Positions 25,546 to 35,117 are shown, numbered from the stretch's first letter. The stretch: DNA of 55,147 nucleotides from Epibacterium sp. Ofav1-8 (GCF_022348185.1 NZ_JAKRFD010000019.1:1-55147), one strand, 5' to 3'. Notes: a model not told the origin generated them from the letters alone. Numbers and translations: made by a program.

Positions 25546-26850
25546 TTACGCCGCTCCCGTGTGCTGGGCGGGGGCTGCTGCCGGCGGGGGGTGGTTGGCC
25601 GCCCCCTGCGCCCGACAGTGTTCCAGCATCAGGCGTGCCAGATCCGACTGGTGCAGGTTCCGGGCTAGAAGCGACCGAAACCAGGCGGTCTGGGTCACAT
25701 CCTGTGCGGCCAGCGTGCAGGCGAGGGCAAAATCCGCGATCGGCTTTTCCAAGGTCACCCCATGCTGCGCTGCCGTCCGGATCAGCGCCTCGGCCCCGGC
25801 TGCGGTGACCGGAGCGCGCGGCTCGGGCTGTGCCGTGTTCAGATGCTCCACCAACCTGGCCACAAACATCCGATGCCGGACTTGCCTGAACCGCGCCCGC
25901 AGGTCGTCCGATGCCACCAGCGGCGCGCTCGGCGCGGGCACCTGCGCGATGCGGCAGGCGTCATGCCATGTCGCATTGCGTCCCAGATACCCGACCCGGT
26001 CGATCATCGCCTTGCGTGATGCCATGAAGCGGCTGAACGCGGGCATTTCTCCCCCGGCGCAGGCCTCCAGCAGAGCAAACAGATAGGGCCCGGTCCAGAA
26101 GCGGAAATACAGCCAGCCGTCCTGCCCATCCGGCAGCCGGACAAACTGCCGCAAATGTGCTTTGACCGCCGCAAAAGGCGCCTCTGTCCGCAGGAAGATC
26201 CCGCCAAGCTTGTCCGCCATGCCCCCGGGCACGGCGCTGCCGGTGAACAGGGCGCGTGTAAAAGATGCCTCCGGCGACAGGCGGACCAGCCAGGGGGCCG
26301 CATCGCCCAGATCGTCACGGGTCCGGCCTTCGAACAGGCAGTCATGCTCAAGCCCGGAGGAGGCCAGCTGCTCCGGCAACATCGGCAAGGCCGCCGCATC
26401 CAGCACCGCATAGGTCCCGGCCGCCCCGTCCCACAAAGGGGCCTCCAGCGCCTGCGGCACGGAGCGCTTGGGGTGCACGCCGAACTGGGCGTCCAGAAAC
26501 GCCACCTGCACCGGGTCCGACAGGTGCAACCAGTCAGGCACCTGCGGCGTCGGGCGCAGCGCATCCACGGGGGTCGCAACCACTGGGCTGCGCGGTCCCA
26601 GCTGCGGCAGGATGGCCTGTAGATCCCAATTGTCAAAGTGATCCTGTAGCCAGTCATCGAGCGCGATCATCTCGCCTGCGGGGCGAAACCCCGGCATCTG
26701 TGCCGACAACCACGGCTGCAGAAGCGCACCCGCCGCCGCCCGCGTCGGTGCCTGCACGGCCACAAAGGCATGGAGAATCCGGGTGCCGTTCGGCGATGTG
26801 CAGCCGGTCACCCAGATCGCGGGAGCCGACTCTGTGTTTGGAGGTTGCAT
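25546..26850 (-). CDS. DUF4123 type VI secretion effector adaptor (cassette A)
   Basis: A 434-residue DUF4123 protein. This family acts in the cytosol as a chaperone/adaptor that loads a cognate effector onto VgrG or PAAR of the type VI secretion system. The domain spans about residues 130-260: YAVLDAAALPMLPEQL, CLFEGRTRDDLGDAAPWLVRL, and WLYFRFWTGPYLFALLEAC. The N-terminal 130 residues form an extra domain, and the C-terminus ends in a Pro/Ala tail. It is divergent from the putative effector at 26910 with a 59-bp gap, so both probably share a regulatory region. No VgrG or T6SS core gene is present on the plasmid; the machine must be encoded elsewhere. VasW of Vibrio cholerae beside VasX is a comparable arrangement. 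Confidence 0.85.
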   Translation of the reverse strand: MQPPNTESAPAIWVTGCTSPNGTRILHAFVAVQAPTRAAAGALLQPWLSAQMPGFRPAGEMIALDDWLQDHFDNWDLQAILPQLGPRSPVVATPVDALRPTPQVPDWLHLSDPVQVAFLDAQFGVHPKRSVPQALEAPLWDGAAGTYAVLDAAALPMLPEQLASSGLEHDCLFEGRTRDDLGDAAPWLVRLSPEASFTRALFTGSAVPGGMADKLGGIFLRTEAPFAAVKAHLRQFVRLPDGQDGWLYFRFWTGPYLFALLEACAGGEMPAFSRFMASRKAMIDRVGYLGRNATWHDACRIAQVPAPSAPLVASDDLRARFRQVRHRMFVARLVEHLNTAQPEPRAPVTAAGAEALIRTAAQHGVTLEKPIADFALACTLAAQDVTQTAWFRSLLARNLHQSDLARLMLEHCRAQGAANHPPPAAAPAQHTGAA

Positions 26851-26909
26851 ATGGAGCTTTCAGCACCTTATGAGTGCAATCTATTATTTAAAATCAATTG
26901 AGGCGAGAG

Positions 26910-28490
26910 ATGGAGTTTTCAACCACCCTCGAAGCGGACCAGGACTGTGCCACATGCCAGGAGGGCCACCTGTTCTTGGCAGATATGACCGCCGAAGCGC
27001 AAGGGGCGCTACAGTTTTCGGCCAGCATCAACGGCCAGCAGACACCGGTCCTGCCTCTGCAGCAGGAATATTTGCTGAACAGCACGGCAACCGGTGCGCT
27101 GCAGTATAATCTGGGGGGCGAGAGCCTGACCGTGATCCCCGATCTGACAGAATACAACCTGCGTCTGCCCGAACAGGTGAAAGGGGCGATCGCCGCACCG
27201 GAAGACCCCATGCCAGAGCGCGCGCCGGCCGTGCTCTATCCACGGGGCATGAATTCCGCCCGGGCGTTCTCTCCCAACCGTTTCATGTTCACCGACGAAA
27301 TGCGCCAGATCGCTGCGGAAGATCCCGACGCCTGGCTGGAAATGGAACACGCCCGCCAGACCATGGGCTTCGAATACAGCCTGCGGGACAGGTTCTCCAG
27401 CACCTCCGACCTGATCCGGCACCTGGGCGGTCTGGACAGCCGTCTTCAGCAGGCTCTGGACACATCACGGCTTTCCGCCCGGGGAGAACGCTACCTGCGC
27501 CGCATGACCACGCGCTACCGCTCCATCCTGCAGGCCGAAATCGCCCGCCGCGAACAGCCCCGGGGCGAGGGCGTCTTTGCCATCGCCCTGAAGACAGGGT
27601 GCATTGCGGCGCAACTGCCCGACGGTCCGATGACCCTCGATGCGCTGGACCCGGCCGAGGGGACCTCTCTGGGCGAGTGCCTGGCCGAGGCCTTCAATGT
27701 CTCCTGGGAGGATTATCTCGAAGAGATCAAGGACGAGGAAAACCTAGAGGCCGCCGCCGGATCGGCCGGGCAGGCCATGAAGCTCGAAGCGGTGAAGGGC
27801 GCCGCCACCGCTGCCAATGACCTCGGCCGGTTCACCCAGGATCTGCGCATGGCCTTCATGGCCTCCGTGAGTCAGCGCCGGGCCCGCCGCTGGCTGTCGT
27901 CACCGCCCACGTTTTCGCAATGGGTGCACATGCACCGTGTCTTCCTGCGCGAAATCATGTCGACGGACTTCGAGATCAAGACCTGGCAGGGTCAGAAAAC
28001 GGTTCGTTTTGCAGGCAAGGCCAGTCTGCGCGCCTATCTGACCAAGGCCCGTTACAGCAAGGACAGTTTCAGGGTGCTGGACGCTGTCTCGCGCGGGCAA
28101 CCGCCCTCCCTGGCCCGCAGCATCAAGGGGGCCTTTACCGGCGCCATCAACCGGGTCTTTATCGTTGTGGCCGGGGTGCTGGAGATCAAGGCCTGGCTGG
28201 AGAGCGAAAAGGAAGACTGGGCAGACCTGATCGCCCGCCTGACGACGGTGGTGATTTCGACAGTGGTTGTAACGATTTTGACTGTCGCACTGACCGCATC
28301 TTTTGTTTTAGGTGCCCCTGTCATTCTCGCAGGATTGGCCGTCGGAACGGTGTCCGTGATTGTCGCATTTGGCACCATTGCGGCCATGGAGTTTCTGAAG
28401 CTCAGGGAGAAAATGGCAAATTTCATTCGCTTTATGGGGAGAATGTTGTTCAACGCTCTGGCTCATATGTGGCAAGAAATTTGGAGTTGA
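26910..28490 (+). CDS. Putative type VI secretion effector with hydrophobic C-terminus (cassette A)
   Basis: A 526-residue protein I cannot assign to a named toxin family. The N-terminus has a CATC motif near residue 14 and a beta-rich segment. The middle (about 90-420) is helical and charged. Residues about 445-495 form two adjacent membrane helices (VVISTVVVTILTVALTASFVL and ILAGLAVGTVSVIVAFGTI). A pore-forming or membrane-targeting effector is suggested by three facts: the divergent DUF4123 adaptor, the C-terminal membrane segments and the three downstream membrane proteins that look like immunity proteins. ATG 26910 is chosen because gaggcgagag sits just upstream; the open frame runs from a TTG at 26898. 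G+C is high here but falls sharply in the last 200 bp and beyond. Confidence 0.65.
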   Translation: MEFSTTLEADQDCATCQEGHLFLADMTAEAQGALQFSASINGQQTPVLPLQQEYLLNSTATGALQYNLGGESLTVIPDLTEYNLRLPEQVKGAIAAPEDPMPERAPAVLYPRGMNSARAFSPNRFMFTDEMRQIAAEDPDAWLEMEHARQTMGFEYSLRDRFSSTSDLIRHLGGLDSRLQQALDTSRLSARGERYLRRMTTRYRSILQAEIARREQPRGEGVFAIALKTGCIAAQLPDGPMTLDALDPAEGTSLGECLAEAFNVSWEDYLEEIKDEENLEAAAGSAGQAMKLEAVKGAATAANDLGRFTQDLRMAFMASVSQRRARRWLSSPPTFSQWVHMHRVFLREIMSTDFEIKTWQGQKTVRFAGKASLRAYLTKARYSKDSFRVLDAVSRGQPPSLARSIKGAFTGAINRVFIVVAGVLEIKAWLESEKEDWADLIARLTTVVISTVVVTILTVALTASFVLGAPVILAGLAVGTVSVIVAFGTIAAMEFLKLREKMANFIRFMGRMLFNALAHMWQEIWS

Positions 28491-28533
28491 TCCAGATGGA
28501 TTTCAGAACATTATTACACAGAAAGCTCCCCGG

Positions 28534-29310
28534 ATGAATAACATAATACGTTTAGTGCAAACCGAAAAGAATGAAATTTACATTCCCTTCATTTCACTTG
28601 GATGTATTCCGTTGGTGTTGCCTCTTTGTATTTATTTTGGCTTTGATCTTCTTCTCTATCTCGGCGCGGGGTCTGCGACATTCATCACCTTGATGCTCCT
28701 TGAGCGGAAGTATCCAAGTAGCATCTTTAATTTTATCGTTGCGTGCCCCATCTATCTCTTTGGGGTGGCGCTTTATGCCATGTCCCTTGTCGTTGTGCTC
28801 TCTGCCGGGGAAATGAACCCTCTTTATGCATCTCTCGCCATTATCAGCGGTGTCGGAAAGATCCTCGTAGACGGCATCATCATTCGCAAACTAACACCGG
28901 AAGCAGTCGTAAACGCGCTGATCGAAAGACAACGGGTCAGCATGTCCCAACGGGGTATCGTTGTGACCCCTCCCTGGGCGAGCGACCTGTTCACTGAGTT
29001 TTCGCGCGGGGAAGCGGTCTTGATATGGAGTGTGCGTGCCATTCTGGGTGCGGCATGTGCCTGGGCCTATTTCCGTTACGGTCCCGTCATGTATTCAAGC
29101 ACAGGTGCCGTGGAACGTTTGCCGCATGGGATTGCGCTCGCAGGATTCCCGATCGCATTCTTCCTCGCCCCACTCTGGCAGATACCGTTCATGTATTATT
29201 GCCACAAACAGGCCGACCAGCTGGTCGATGCGGCTGTAAAGCAACGCCGTAAGGATGAAAAAAAAGAAAAGAATGGGGATAATGATGCACCAGAGTGGAA
29301 GTGGCTGTGA
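28534..29310 (+). CDS. Tandem membrane protein 1 of 3, candidate immunity protein (cassette A)
   Basis: A 258-residue protein with about six membrane helices (starting YIPFISLGCIPLVLPLCIYFG; the last two are VLIWSVRAILGAACAWAYF and ALAGFPIAFFLAPLW). A charged loop between helices 4 and 5 (IRKLTPEAVV, MSQRGIVV, WASDLFTEFSR) is the part best conserved among the three tandem copies. The tail is short, Lys-rich and cytosolic, ending APEWKWL. It starts 43 bp after the putative membrane effector on the same strand. Immunity to a membrane-acting toxin is inferred from position, topology and copy number. The base composition is clearly lower in G+C than the flanking polysaccharide genes, a sign of separate origin. 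Confidence 0.7.
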   Translation: MNNIIRLVQTEKNEIYIPFISLGCIPLVLPLCIYFGFDLLLYLGAGSATFITLMLLERKYPSSIFNFIVACPIYLFGVALYAMSLVVVLSAGEMNPLYASLAIISGVGKILVDGIIIRKLTPEAVVNALIERQRVSMSQRGIVVTPPWASDLFTEFSRGEAVLIWSVRAILGAACAWAYFRYGPVMYSSTGAVERLPHGIALAGFPIAFFLAPLWQIPFMYYCHKQADQLVDAAVKQRRKDEKKEKNGDNDAPEWKWL

Positions 29311-30088
29311 GGCGACGAACACTGTTCGCCTGTTTCAAACAAACGCCGTTTCGCACTACGTAACGGCTGTGCTGTTCGGGTACCCGGCTCTGTTCTTCCC
29401 GCTGGCTTTCTATATTGGTTACGAGACTCTTCTCTATGTTGAAATAGTCTCAATCATCATGGTCATATTGATGTTCTGGGAGCGCCGCCACCCAGGAAGC
29501 CTTCTGAATTTTATCGTCGCCTTGCCAAGTTATCTGCTGGCGTCGATATATTATTTTGTTGCCCTCTTCACCGTTACCGCTTCGGGCGAGATGGGGTATT
29601 TTTATGTTTTCCTCGCCACCGTGAGCGGCATCGGAAAACTTCTTGCCGACAGCATTGTCATCCGAAAATTGACCCCGGAACGCGTGATTACTTCCCTGAT
29701 TGAAGGGCGGCGCGTGACCATGTCCGACCGAGGTCTTGTCGTGACCATTCCCTGGGCGAGTGATCTGTTCACCCAATTTTCGCGGTGGGAAACCGTCGCG
29801 ATATGGAGCATACGCACGATCTTGTTCACGTCTTGGGCCTGGGCGTTTTTCCGTTATGGCCCCGGTATGTACTCCAGCACTGGAATCCTGGATCGATTGC
29901 CTCATGTGATCGCGCTTGCGGGGTTCCCCATGGCTTTCTTTGTGTGCCCACTCTGGCAGATGCCCTTCATGTATTATTGCAACAAATATTCCGAGAGATT
30001 GGTTGATGCCGCTGAGAAACAACGTCGCCGGGATGAGAAGGCAAAACAGAATGGGGACAATGAGGCGCCCGAGTGGAAGTGGCTGTGA
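29285..30088 (+). CDS. Tandem membrane protein 2 of 3, candidate immunity protein (cassette A)
   Basis: A 267-residue paralogue of its neighbours with the same six-helix plan. Conserved landmarks are LLNFIVALPSYL, IRKLTPERVI, MSDRGLVVTIPWASDLFTQF and LWQMPFMYYCNK. The tail again ends APEWKWL, nearly identical in DNA to that of copy 1. The start is uncertain: ATG at 29282 or 29285 lies inside the end of copy 1, so the two genes overlap by about 26 bp in different frames. This overlap could have arisen when a tandem duplication reused the copy-1 tail. It is closer to copy 3 than to copy 1 in the central loop. Confidence 0.7.
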   Translation: MHQSGSGCEATNTVRLFQTNAVSHYVTAVLFGYPALFFPLAFYIGYETLLYVEIVSIIMVILMFWERRHPGSLLNFIVALPSYLLASIYYFVALFTVTASGEMGYFYVFLATVSGIGKLLADSIVIRKLTPERVITSLIEGRRVTMSDRGLVVTIPWASDLFTQFSRWETVAIWSIRTILFTSWAWAFFRYGPGMYSSTGILDRLPHVIALAGFPMAFFVCPLWQMPFMYYCNKYSERLVDAAEKQRRRDEKAKQNGDNEAPEWKWL

Positions 30089-30855
30089 CGGGCACAGTTC
30101 GCCTTTCTCAAGTAGAGGCACCCTCCATCTATATACCCTTTGTCCTCTTGGGATGGAGTGCTCTACTTGTGCCCGTCGCTGTATATATTGATACCTCTTA
30201 CTACATCGGTGCCGAAATATGCCTGTTGGCGTTTGTGGCGTTGATGTTTTGTGAACGGTTCCGGCCGGGGAGCACCCTGAACTTCGTTGTCGCTCTACCG
30301 ATATACCTGATGAGCGCGACCGTTTATGCCATTGTGCTCCTTACTGTCACCGTGTCTGGAGAAATGAATGGCTTCTATGTACTTCTGGCAATTGTAAGCG
30401 GAGGCGGAAAAATTTTCGCCGACAGTATTGTTGTGCGAAAGCTGACTCCCGCAAGTGTCGTCACCTCGCTGGTCGAGGGCAGGCGCGTGACCATGTCTGA
30501 TCGGGGTCTTGTGGTGACCATCCCCTGGGCGAGTGATCTGTTCACCGAATTTTCGCGGTGGGAAGCAACCTTGATCTGGAACATGCGCGCCATTCTTCTT
30601 GTGACCTGGGCTTGGGCGTTTTTCCGCTATGCCCCCGTCATGTACTCCAGCGTCGATGCACTGGAACGTGCGCCGCATATGTTGGCTCTTGCCGGTTTTC
30701 CTATGGCATTCTTCCTCGCCCCACTCTGGCAGATGCCGTTCATGTATTATTGCCACAAACACGCCGACCAGCTGGTCGATGCGGCTGAGAAACAGCGCCT
30801 CCGGGAGGATAAGGCGACTCTGAAAGCAAAGCAGGAGGCGCGTGAGAACGCCTGA
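30085..30855 (+). CDS. Tandem membrane protein 3 of 3, candidate immunity protein (cassette A)
   Basis: A 256-residue third copy with the same helices. The motifs are IRKLTPASVV in slightly changed form (VRKLTPASVV), MSDRGLVVTIPWASDLFTEF and LWQMPFMYYCHKHADQLVDAAEK. It starts with GTG at 30085, which overlaps the stop of copy 2 (GTGA); earlier in-frame GTG codons at 30073 and 30079 are possible. Unlike copies 1 and 2, the tail lacks APEWKWL and ends in Lys/Glu/Ala-rich sequence. Together the three genes form a coupled array directly behind one effector gene. Retained copies may protect against variants of the toxin carried by kin or rivals (inference). Confidence 0.7.
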   Translation: MTGTVRLSQVEAPSIYIPFVLLGWSALLVPVAVYIDTSYYIGAEICLLAFVALMFCERFRPGSTLNFVVALPIYLMSATVYAIVLLTVTVSGEMNGFYVLLAIVSGGGKIFADSIVVRKLTPASVVTSLVEGRRVTMSDRGLVVTIPWASDLFTEFSRWEATLIWNMRAILLVTWAWAFFRYAPVMYSSVDALERAPHMLALAGFPMAFFLAPLWQMPFMYYCHKHADQLVDAAEKQRLREDKATLKAKQEARENA

Positions 30856-31106
30856 GCCGGCACGTCTCTATTGTTTCCGTATCAGCATGCGTTGGCGTAC
30901 AGATCTCGGATTGGTGACCGTTCACAGAAAGAAGGCCTTCCCGGTGAACGGAAGTGGCCCTTACGACGAGGCTCAATGGTACAGACCAAGAGGGGCTTGA
31001 CTACAGGCGGCGAGCTGTCCGGCAAGTTGCGAAGATAATACGGGCAGGCTTGTGAAATCTGGTGGTTCCACTAGGACAAGAGTGTGCACACTGAATGAGG
31101 CATCCT
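30856..31106. other. Intergenic region upstream of the manC operon
   Basis: About 250 bp without a supported gene. It separates the lower-G+C effector cassette from the high-G+C manC operon and should hold the operon promoter. I could not define promoter boxes. A GAGG ribosome site lies at 31097-31100, seven bases before the manC start. Confidence 0.4.
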
Positions 31107-32546
31107 ATGTCGATTACCCCCGTTCTCCTCTGTGGTGGCTCAGGAACCCGTCTTTGGCCGTTGTCGCGCAAGAGCTATCCGAAGCAATTTGTGCCCCTGA
31201 TGGGAGAGGAGACCCTGTTTCAGGCCTCGGCGAAGCGGTTGGCGGGAACGGCCGAGGGGCTGTCCTTTGCGCCGCCGATGGTGCTGACCAATTCCGACTT
31301 CCGCTTTATCGTCACCGAGCAGCTTCAGGGTGCGGGCATTGATCCCGGCGCCATCCTGATCGAACCCGAGGGGCGCAATACCGCGCCGGCGGTGCTGGCG
31401 GCGGCGCTGCGCGCCCGGGCCCAGGATCCGGAGGCGGTGCTGCTGATCGCGCCGTCGGATCACGTGGTGCCCGATGTGGCGGCCTTTCATGCCGCTGTCG
31501 TCCGCGGGCTGGAGGCCGTGGCCGCGGGCCAGCTGGTGACCTTCGGCATCACACCCACCCATGCCGAAACCGCCTATGGCTATCTCGAACTGGCCGAGGC
31601 GCCAGGGGCCGAGGGCGCCGCGGTGGCGCTGAAGCAGTTTGTCGAGAAACCCGATGCCCTGCGCGCGGCCGAAATGCTGGCGGCGGGCAATTTCAAATGG
31701 AACGCCGGCATCTTCCTGTTTGCCGCCAAGGACATCATTGCCGCCTTCGAGGCCCATGCCCCCGACCTGATCGCTCCGGTCGAGGCGGCGCTGCGCGAGG
31801 CACAGGTGGATCTGGGCTTTTTGCGGCTGGCGCCGGAGCCCTGGTCGGCGGCGGCGGATATCTCGATCGACTACGCGGTGATGGAGCAGGCCCGCAACCT
31901 CTCCGTGGTGCCTTTTGATGCCGCCTGGTCCGACCTTGGCGGCTGGGACGCGGTCTGGCGCGAGGCGGGGCCCGACGAAAACGGCGTGGTGGCCAGCGGC
32001 GGTGCCACGGCGATCGACTGTTCCGACACGCTGCTGCGCTCGGACAGCGACCGGCTGGAGGTGGTCGGCATCGGGCTTGAGGGCATCATGGCGGTGGCGA
32101 TGAACGACGCGGTGCTGGTGGCGGACAAGTCCCGCGCCCAGGACGTGAAACTGGCGGTGCAGGCGCTGAAGGAAAAAGGCGCGCCCCAGGCCACCAGCTT
32201 TCCCAAGGACCACCGTCCCTGGGGCTGGTTCGAGAGCCTGGTGGTGGGCAGCCGTTTCCAGGTCAAGCGTATCCTGGTGCATCCGGGCGCCAGCCTGTCG
32301 CTTCAGAGCCATTTCCACCGCTCCGAACACTGGATCGTGGTCGAGGGCACCGCACGGGTGACGGTGGACGAGGAGGTCAAGCTGGTCACCGAGAACCAAT
32401 CCGTCTACATTCCGGTCGGCGCGGTGCACCGGATGGAAAACCCGGGCAAGGTGCCGATGGTGCTGATCGAGGTGCAGACCGGCGCCTATGTCGGCGAGGA
32501 TGACATCGTCCGCTACGAAGACCTCTACGCAAGGAATGAAGAATGA
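31107..32546 (+). CDS. manC: Mannose-1-phosphate guanylyltransferase / mannose-6-phosphate isomerase
   Basis: A 479-residue type II bifunctional enzyme (ManC/AlgA/XanB class) that makes GDP-mannose from mannose-1-phosphate and interconverts mannose-6-phosphate and fructose-6-phosphate. The nucleotidyltransferase domain shows [20 protein letters not shown] at residue 8, [10 protein letters not shown] near 85, LIAPSDHV near 115 and FVEKPD near 180. The C-terminal cupin (about 355-475) shows [25 protein letters not shown] and VPVGAVHR in the form IPVGAVHR, with metal-binding His residues. Start chosen at 31107 behind a GAGG site. It overlaps ugd by 4 bp (ATGA). GDP-mannose could feed mannose or fucose-type residues, and mannose-6-phosphate could also feed Kdn synthesis. 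Confidence 0.95.
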   Translation: MSITPVLLCGGSGTRLWPLSRKSYPKQFVPLMGEETLFQASAKRLAGTAEGLSFAPPMVLTNSDFRFIVTEQLQGAGIDPGAILIEPEGRNTAPAVLAAALRARAQDPEAVLLIAPSDHVVPDVAAFHAAVVRGLEAVAAGQLVTFGITPTHAETAYGYLELAEAPGAEGAAVALKQFVEKPDALRAAEMLAAGNFKWNAGIFLFAAKDIIAAFEAHAPDLIAPVEAALREAQVDLGFLRLAPEPWSAAADISIDYAVMEQARNLSVVPFDAAWSDLGGWDAVWREAGPDENGVVASGGATAIDCSDTLLRSDSDRLEVVGIGLEGIMAVAMNDAVLVADKSRAQDVKLAVQALKEKGAPQATSFPKDHRPWGWFESLVVGSRFQVKRILVHPGASLSLQSHFHRSEHWIVVEGTARVTVDEEVKLVTENQSVYIPVGAVHRMENPGKVPMVLIEVQTGAYVGEDDIVRYEDLYARNEE

Positions 32547-33709
32547 AAATTGCAGTTGCTGGCCTCGGCTACGTCGGCCTGTCCAATGCTGTCCTGCTGG
32601 CGCAGCATCATGAGGTGGTGGCCACCGATATCTCCGCCCCGCGGGTAGAGATGGTCAACGCCCGCCAATGCCCGATCGTCGATCCGGAGCTGGAAGCGTT
32701 TCTCGCCGACCGCAGCCTGAACCTGAGCGCGGCCTCCACCGCCGCCGAGGCCTATGCGGGGGCGGACTATGTGGTGGTGGCGACGCCAACGAATTATGAC
32801 CCCAAGACCAATTATTTCGACACCTCCAGCGTCGAGGCGGTGATCGCCGAGGTGATCGCCACCACCCCCGCCGCCACCATCGTCATCAAATCGACGATTC
32901 CCGTGGGCTATGTGCAGGACCTCCGGGCGCGGCTGGAGACGGATCAGGTGATCTTTTCCCCCGAGTTCCTGCGCGAGGGCCGGGCGCTCTATGACAACCT
33001 GCACCCCTCCCGCATCATTGTCGGCGAGCGCTCCGAGCGCGCCCGCGTCTTTGCCGATCTGCTGCTTGAGGGGGCCGAGGACAGGGATGTCCCGGTGCTG
33101 TTCACCGACCCCGACGAGGCGGAGGCGATCAAGCTGTTTGCCAATACCTATCTCGCGATGCGGGTGGCGTTTTTCAACGAGCTGGACAGCTATGCCATGG
33201 CCGGCGGCATGAACACCCGCCAGATCATCGACGGCATCAGCCTCGATCCGCGCATCGGCGGCCATTACAACAACCCGTCCTTTGGCTATGGCGGCTACTG
33301 CCTGCCCAAGGACACCAAGCAGCTCTTGGCCAATTACAACCATGTGCCGCAGAACCTGATCCGGGCCATTGTCGATGCCAACCGCACCCGCAAGGATTTC
33401 CTCAGCGACCAGATCCTGATGAAAGGCCCCAAGGTGGTCGGCATCCACCGGCTGGTGATGAAGGCGGGATCGGACAATTTCCGCCAGTCCTCGATCCAGG
33501 GCATCATGAAGCGGCTGAAGGCCAAGGGTGTCGAGGTGATCGTCTACGAGCCGGTGCTGGAGGAGGCGCATTTCTTCCACAGCCGGGTGATCCGCGATCT
33601 GGGCGCCTTCAAGGCGGAGGCCGATCTGATCGTCGCCAACCGGATGACCGACGAAATCCGCGATGTCGCCGACAAGGTCTTCACCCGCGATCTGTTCGAG
33701 GCGGACTGA
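32543..33709 (+). CDS. ugd: UDP-glucose 6-dehydrogenase
   Basis: A 388-residue enzyme that oxidises UDP-glucose to UDP-glucuronate with two NAD+. The Rossmann start is [17 protein letters not shown] at residue 4. [18 protein letters not shown] near 84 fits the NAD domain, PEFLREG near 138 binds the substrate, and the catalytic Cys is in [13 protein letters not shown] near 250. At 388 residues it is of the shorter Ugd type (as in E. coli). It overlaps manC by 4 bp and is followed after 81 bp by a sugar epimerase, forming a precursor-supply operon for uronic-acid-containing polysaccharide. Confidence 0.95.
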   Translation: MKIAVAGLGYVGLSNAVLLAQHHEVVATDISAPRVEMVNARQCPIVDPELEAFLADRSLNLSAASTAAEAYAGADYVVVATPTNYDPKTNYFDTSSVEAVIAEVIATTPAATIVIKSTIPVGYVQDLRARLETDQVIFSPEFLREGRALYDNLHPSRIIVGERSERARVFADLLLEGAEDRDVPVLFTDPDEAEAIKLFANTYLAMRVAFFNELDSYAMAGGMNTRQIIDGISLDPRIGGHYNNPSFGYGGYCLPKDTKQLLANYNHVPQNLIRAIVDANRTRKDFLSDQILMKGPKVVGIHRLVMKAGSDNFRQSSIQGIMKRLKAKGVEVIVYEPVLEEAHFFHSRVIRDLGAFKAEADLIVANRMTDEIRDVADKVFTRDLFEAD

Positions 33710-33790
33710 GGGGCGCGCCGCCGCTGCTTGTCACGCCCCCGGCGGACCTCTAGGACGGGGCAAACGCAATCCCACTGCGAGTGTGCCGCC

Positions 33791-34828
33791 ATGCAAACCG
33801 TTCTCGTCACCGGCTCGGCCGGCTTTATCGGCTTTCACCTCAGCATGCTGCTGCTCCGGCAGGGGGCGCGGGTGATCGGGCTGGATGCCTTCAGCGACTA
33901 TTACGATGTCCGCCTGAAAGAGCAGCGCCACGCCTTGCTGAGCGAGGCCGCCGCCGCCGGGCCGGGACAGTTCCTGCCGGTCACCGGCCGGATCGAGACG
34001 CCCGGTTTGCTGGGCGATCTGCTGTCCTCTCATAATCCAGATTATGTTATTCATCTGGCCGCCCAGGCCGGGGTGCGCCATTCGATCGAGCATCCGCGCG
34101 CCTATCTGGAAAGCAATCTCATCGGCACCTTCGAACTGCTCGAGGCCGCCCGGGCGCATCCGCCCCGCCACATGCTGCTGGCCTCCACCTCCTCGGCCTA
34201 TGGCGCCAATTCCGAGATGCCCTATCGCGAGGACCAGAAAGCCGACCACCAGATGTCCTTTTACGCGGCCACCAAGAAATCAACCGAACATATGGCACAT
34301 TCCTATGCCCATCTGTTCGACCTGCCGGTGACCATGTTCCGCTTCTTCACCGTCTACGGACCCTGGGGGCGGCCCGACATGGCATTGTTCAAATTCACCA
34401 AGGCGATCCTCGAGGGCCGTCCCATCGACGTCTACAACCACGGCAACATGCAGCGGGATTTCACCTATGTGGAAGATCTGGTGGAGGCGATCCGCCGCCT
34501 GATGGCCGCGGTGCCCGAACGCCCCGAGGACGGCCAGGTGCCCGCCGGGGACAGCCTGTCGCCGGTGGCCCCGTTCCGTGTGGTCAATATCGGCAACTCC
34601 ACCCCGGTGCCGCTGACCGATTATATTGCCGCCATCGAACGGGCCACCGGCCGTGTGGCGCAGCGCAACCTGATGCCGATCCAGCCCGGCGACGTGCCCG
34701 CAACCTGGGCCGACGCCACCTTGCTGCACCGGCTTACCGGGTATGTGCCGCAGACCGGCATCGACGAGGGCGTGGCCCGCTTTGTGCAATGGTACCGGGA
34801 CTACACCAGCACCGAAGACCCGCACTGA
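33791..34828 (+). CDS. UDP-glucuronate 4-epimerase-like NAD-dependent epimerase
   Basis: A 345-residue extended short-chain dehydrogenase. NAD is bound by VTGSAGFIGFHLS at residue 6. The catalytic triad is seen as STSSAYGAN near 134 and YAATKKSTE near 158. The phrase RFFTVYGPWGRPDMALFKFT near 188 is characteristic of UDP-glucuronate/galacturonate 4-epimerases (CapI/LpsL). With ugd just upstream it most likely makes UDP-galacturonate from UDP-glucuronate. The start at 33791 is chosen by family length (the Rossmann motif must begin within about ten residues); the longer frame from 33728 is not supported. It ends the operon; degraded mobile-element DNA begins within 20 bp. Confidence 0.88.
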   Translation: MQTVLVTGSAGFIGFHLSMLLLRQGARVIGLDAFSDYYDVRLKEQRHALLSEAAAAGPGQFLPVTGRIETPGLLGDLLSSHNPDYVIHLAAQAGVRHSIEHPRAYLESNLIGTFELLEAARAHPPRHMLLASTSSAYGANSEMPYREDQKADHQMSFYAATKKSTEHMAHSYAHLFDLPVTMFRFFTVYGPWGRPDMALFKFTKAILEGRPIDVYNHGNMQRDFTYVEDLVEAIRRLMAAVPERPEDGQVPAGDSLSPVAPFRVVNIGNSTPVPLTDYIAAIERATGRVAQRNLMPIQPGDVPATWADATLLHRLTGYVPQTGIDEGVARFVQWYRDYTSTEDPH

Positions 34829-34845
34829 CGCCGTGCGTGCCGCCG

Positions 34846-34942
34846 ATTTGCTCGCGTATTCGCTCTCGTGATCCAAAACCATCCGCACCGCTCTGGCGCG
34901 CAATTCTTCTGGATAACGTGTTCCGTGCTTCGTCTTTACCAT
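34846..34942 (-). pseudogene. IS3-family transposase OrfA fragment
   Basis: From ATG at 34942, about 32 codons read MVKTKHGTRYPEELRARAV and then RMVLDHESEYASK, the N-terminus of IS3-type OrfA proteins. After this the similarity stops and the frame runs into the antisense of the epimerase. Just outside the start, acccagtatccatacttctgggt is nearly palindromic and may be part of the element's end. Only about 100-140 bp of the element remain. Confidence 0.7.
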
Positions 34943-34980
34943 GACCCAGTATCCATACTTCTGGGTCTCCGGCAAACAAG

Positions 34981-35117
34981 GAGCGGTTCAACGCCTATGA
35001 TGCCTGGGGCCGTGCAAAACTGCAGGAGGCGCTTTCCGCCCCGTGCCCAGCGACACACCGCACGATCAGGTGATGCAGGAAGCCCACACCCTGATTGACG
35101 GGAAGCGCCATGCCTAA
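34981..35117 (+). pseudogene. Remnant of a toxin-antitoxin antitoxin (stability-determinant type)
   Basis: One frame reads ERFNAYDAWGRAKLQEALSA. After a one-base loss near 35042 the next frame continues VPSDTPHDQVMQEAHTLIDG and ends KRHA-stop at 35115-35117. Joined, this is the C-terminal half of the antitoxin family found upstream of ParE toxins. The 5' part is missing, probably removed by the neighbouring insertion element. Its stop overlaps the ParE-like start by 8 bp, the usual coupling. Confidence 0.6.
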
